From Urophycis tenuis (Eukaryota > Chordata > Actinopteri > Gadiformes > Phycidae), in assembly GCA_036785325.1 (NCBI GenBank), contig JAXIVH010000025.1:1923826-1987825 (forward strand): a stretch of 64,000 bases of DNA, written 5' to 3'. A program made the translations under genes and the position numbers. Numbering within the stretch: the first letter of the stretch is position 1; every line of letters starts with the position of its first letter. This document shows positions 63,981-64,000 of this stretch, piece by piece. The notes beneath the pieces were generated by a model, which had not been told where the DNA came from, did no database searches, and saw nothing but the letters and a program-made list of their open reading frames with translations.

Positions 63981-64000
63981 ATTCCAGAAGAATCCCTTCT

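Overview
The window is vertebrate nuclear DNA and almost certainly comes from a ray-finned (teleost) fish. It has interrupted genes with GT-AG introns, long CA/TG, GA and CT microsatellites, many minisatellites, tRNA-derived SINEs and a hAT-type element. The extreme tandem-repeat load is reminiscent of codfishes (Gadiformes), but that is a guess from style. There are no prokaryotic operons, no CRISPR array and no phage.

Four protein genes can be reconstructed exon by exon. (1) anxa4 (annexin A4), minus strand, 12 exons, coding 7913 down to 697, non-coding first exon at about 9150-9200 behind a TATA box. (2) aak1 (AP2-associated kinase 1), plus strand, 20 coding exons, 10210-28500, head-to-head with anxa4. 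A candidate alternative last exon lies at 33952-34607. (3) antxr1 (anthrax toxin receptor 1/TEM8, a host adhesion receptor), minus strand, 18 coding exons, 54737 down to 39645. (4) The 3' part of an electrogenic sodium-bicarbonate cotransporter, best match slc4a5, minus strand, 63488 down to 59675; its 5' part is outside the window. The inferred coding lengths close in frame (966, 2835 and 1908 nt for the three complete genes). Order and orientation of anxa4-aak1-antxr1 match what is known of human 2p13-p14. The genes share a chromosomal neighbourhood rather than one pathway: AAK1 acts in clathrin/AP2 endocytosis, ANXA4 binds membranes with calcium, ANTXR1 is a matrix adhesion receptor, SLC4A5 moves sodium and bicarbonate.

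Layout: 1-9.25 kb anxa4; 9.25-10.2 kb shared promoter region; 10.2-28.5 kb aak1, then its 3' UTR to about 31 kb; 31-38.6 kb intergenic with SINEs, palindromes and the candidate aak1 exon; 38.6-54.7 kb antxr1; 54.7-59.1 kb intergenic; 59.1-64 kb slc4a5 3' end.

The most unusual feature is a recurring pattern. At least six minisatellites have an exon edge built into their repeat unit. Four carry a working-looking splice site: the aak1 exon 2 donor, the antxr1 exon 10 donor, the antxr1 exon 6 acceptor and the slc4a5 penultimate-exon acceptor. Two carry a stop codon (aak1 and antxr1). In each splice-site case the real site lies at the edge of an array of up to about 23 near-copies of itself, which would act as decoy splice sites in the pre-mRNA. 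All calls come from reading the sequence; no alignment or expression data were available.
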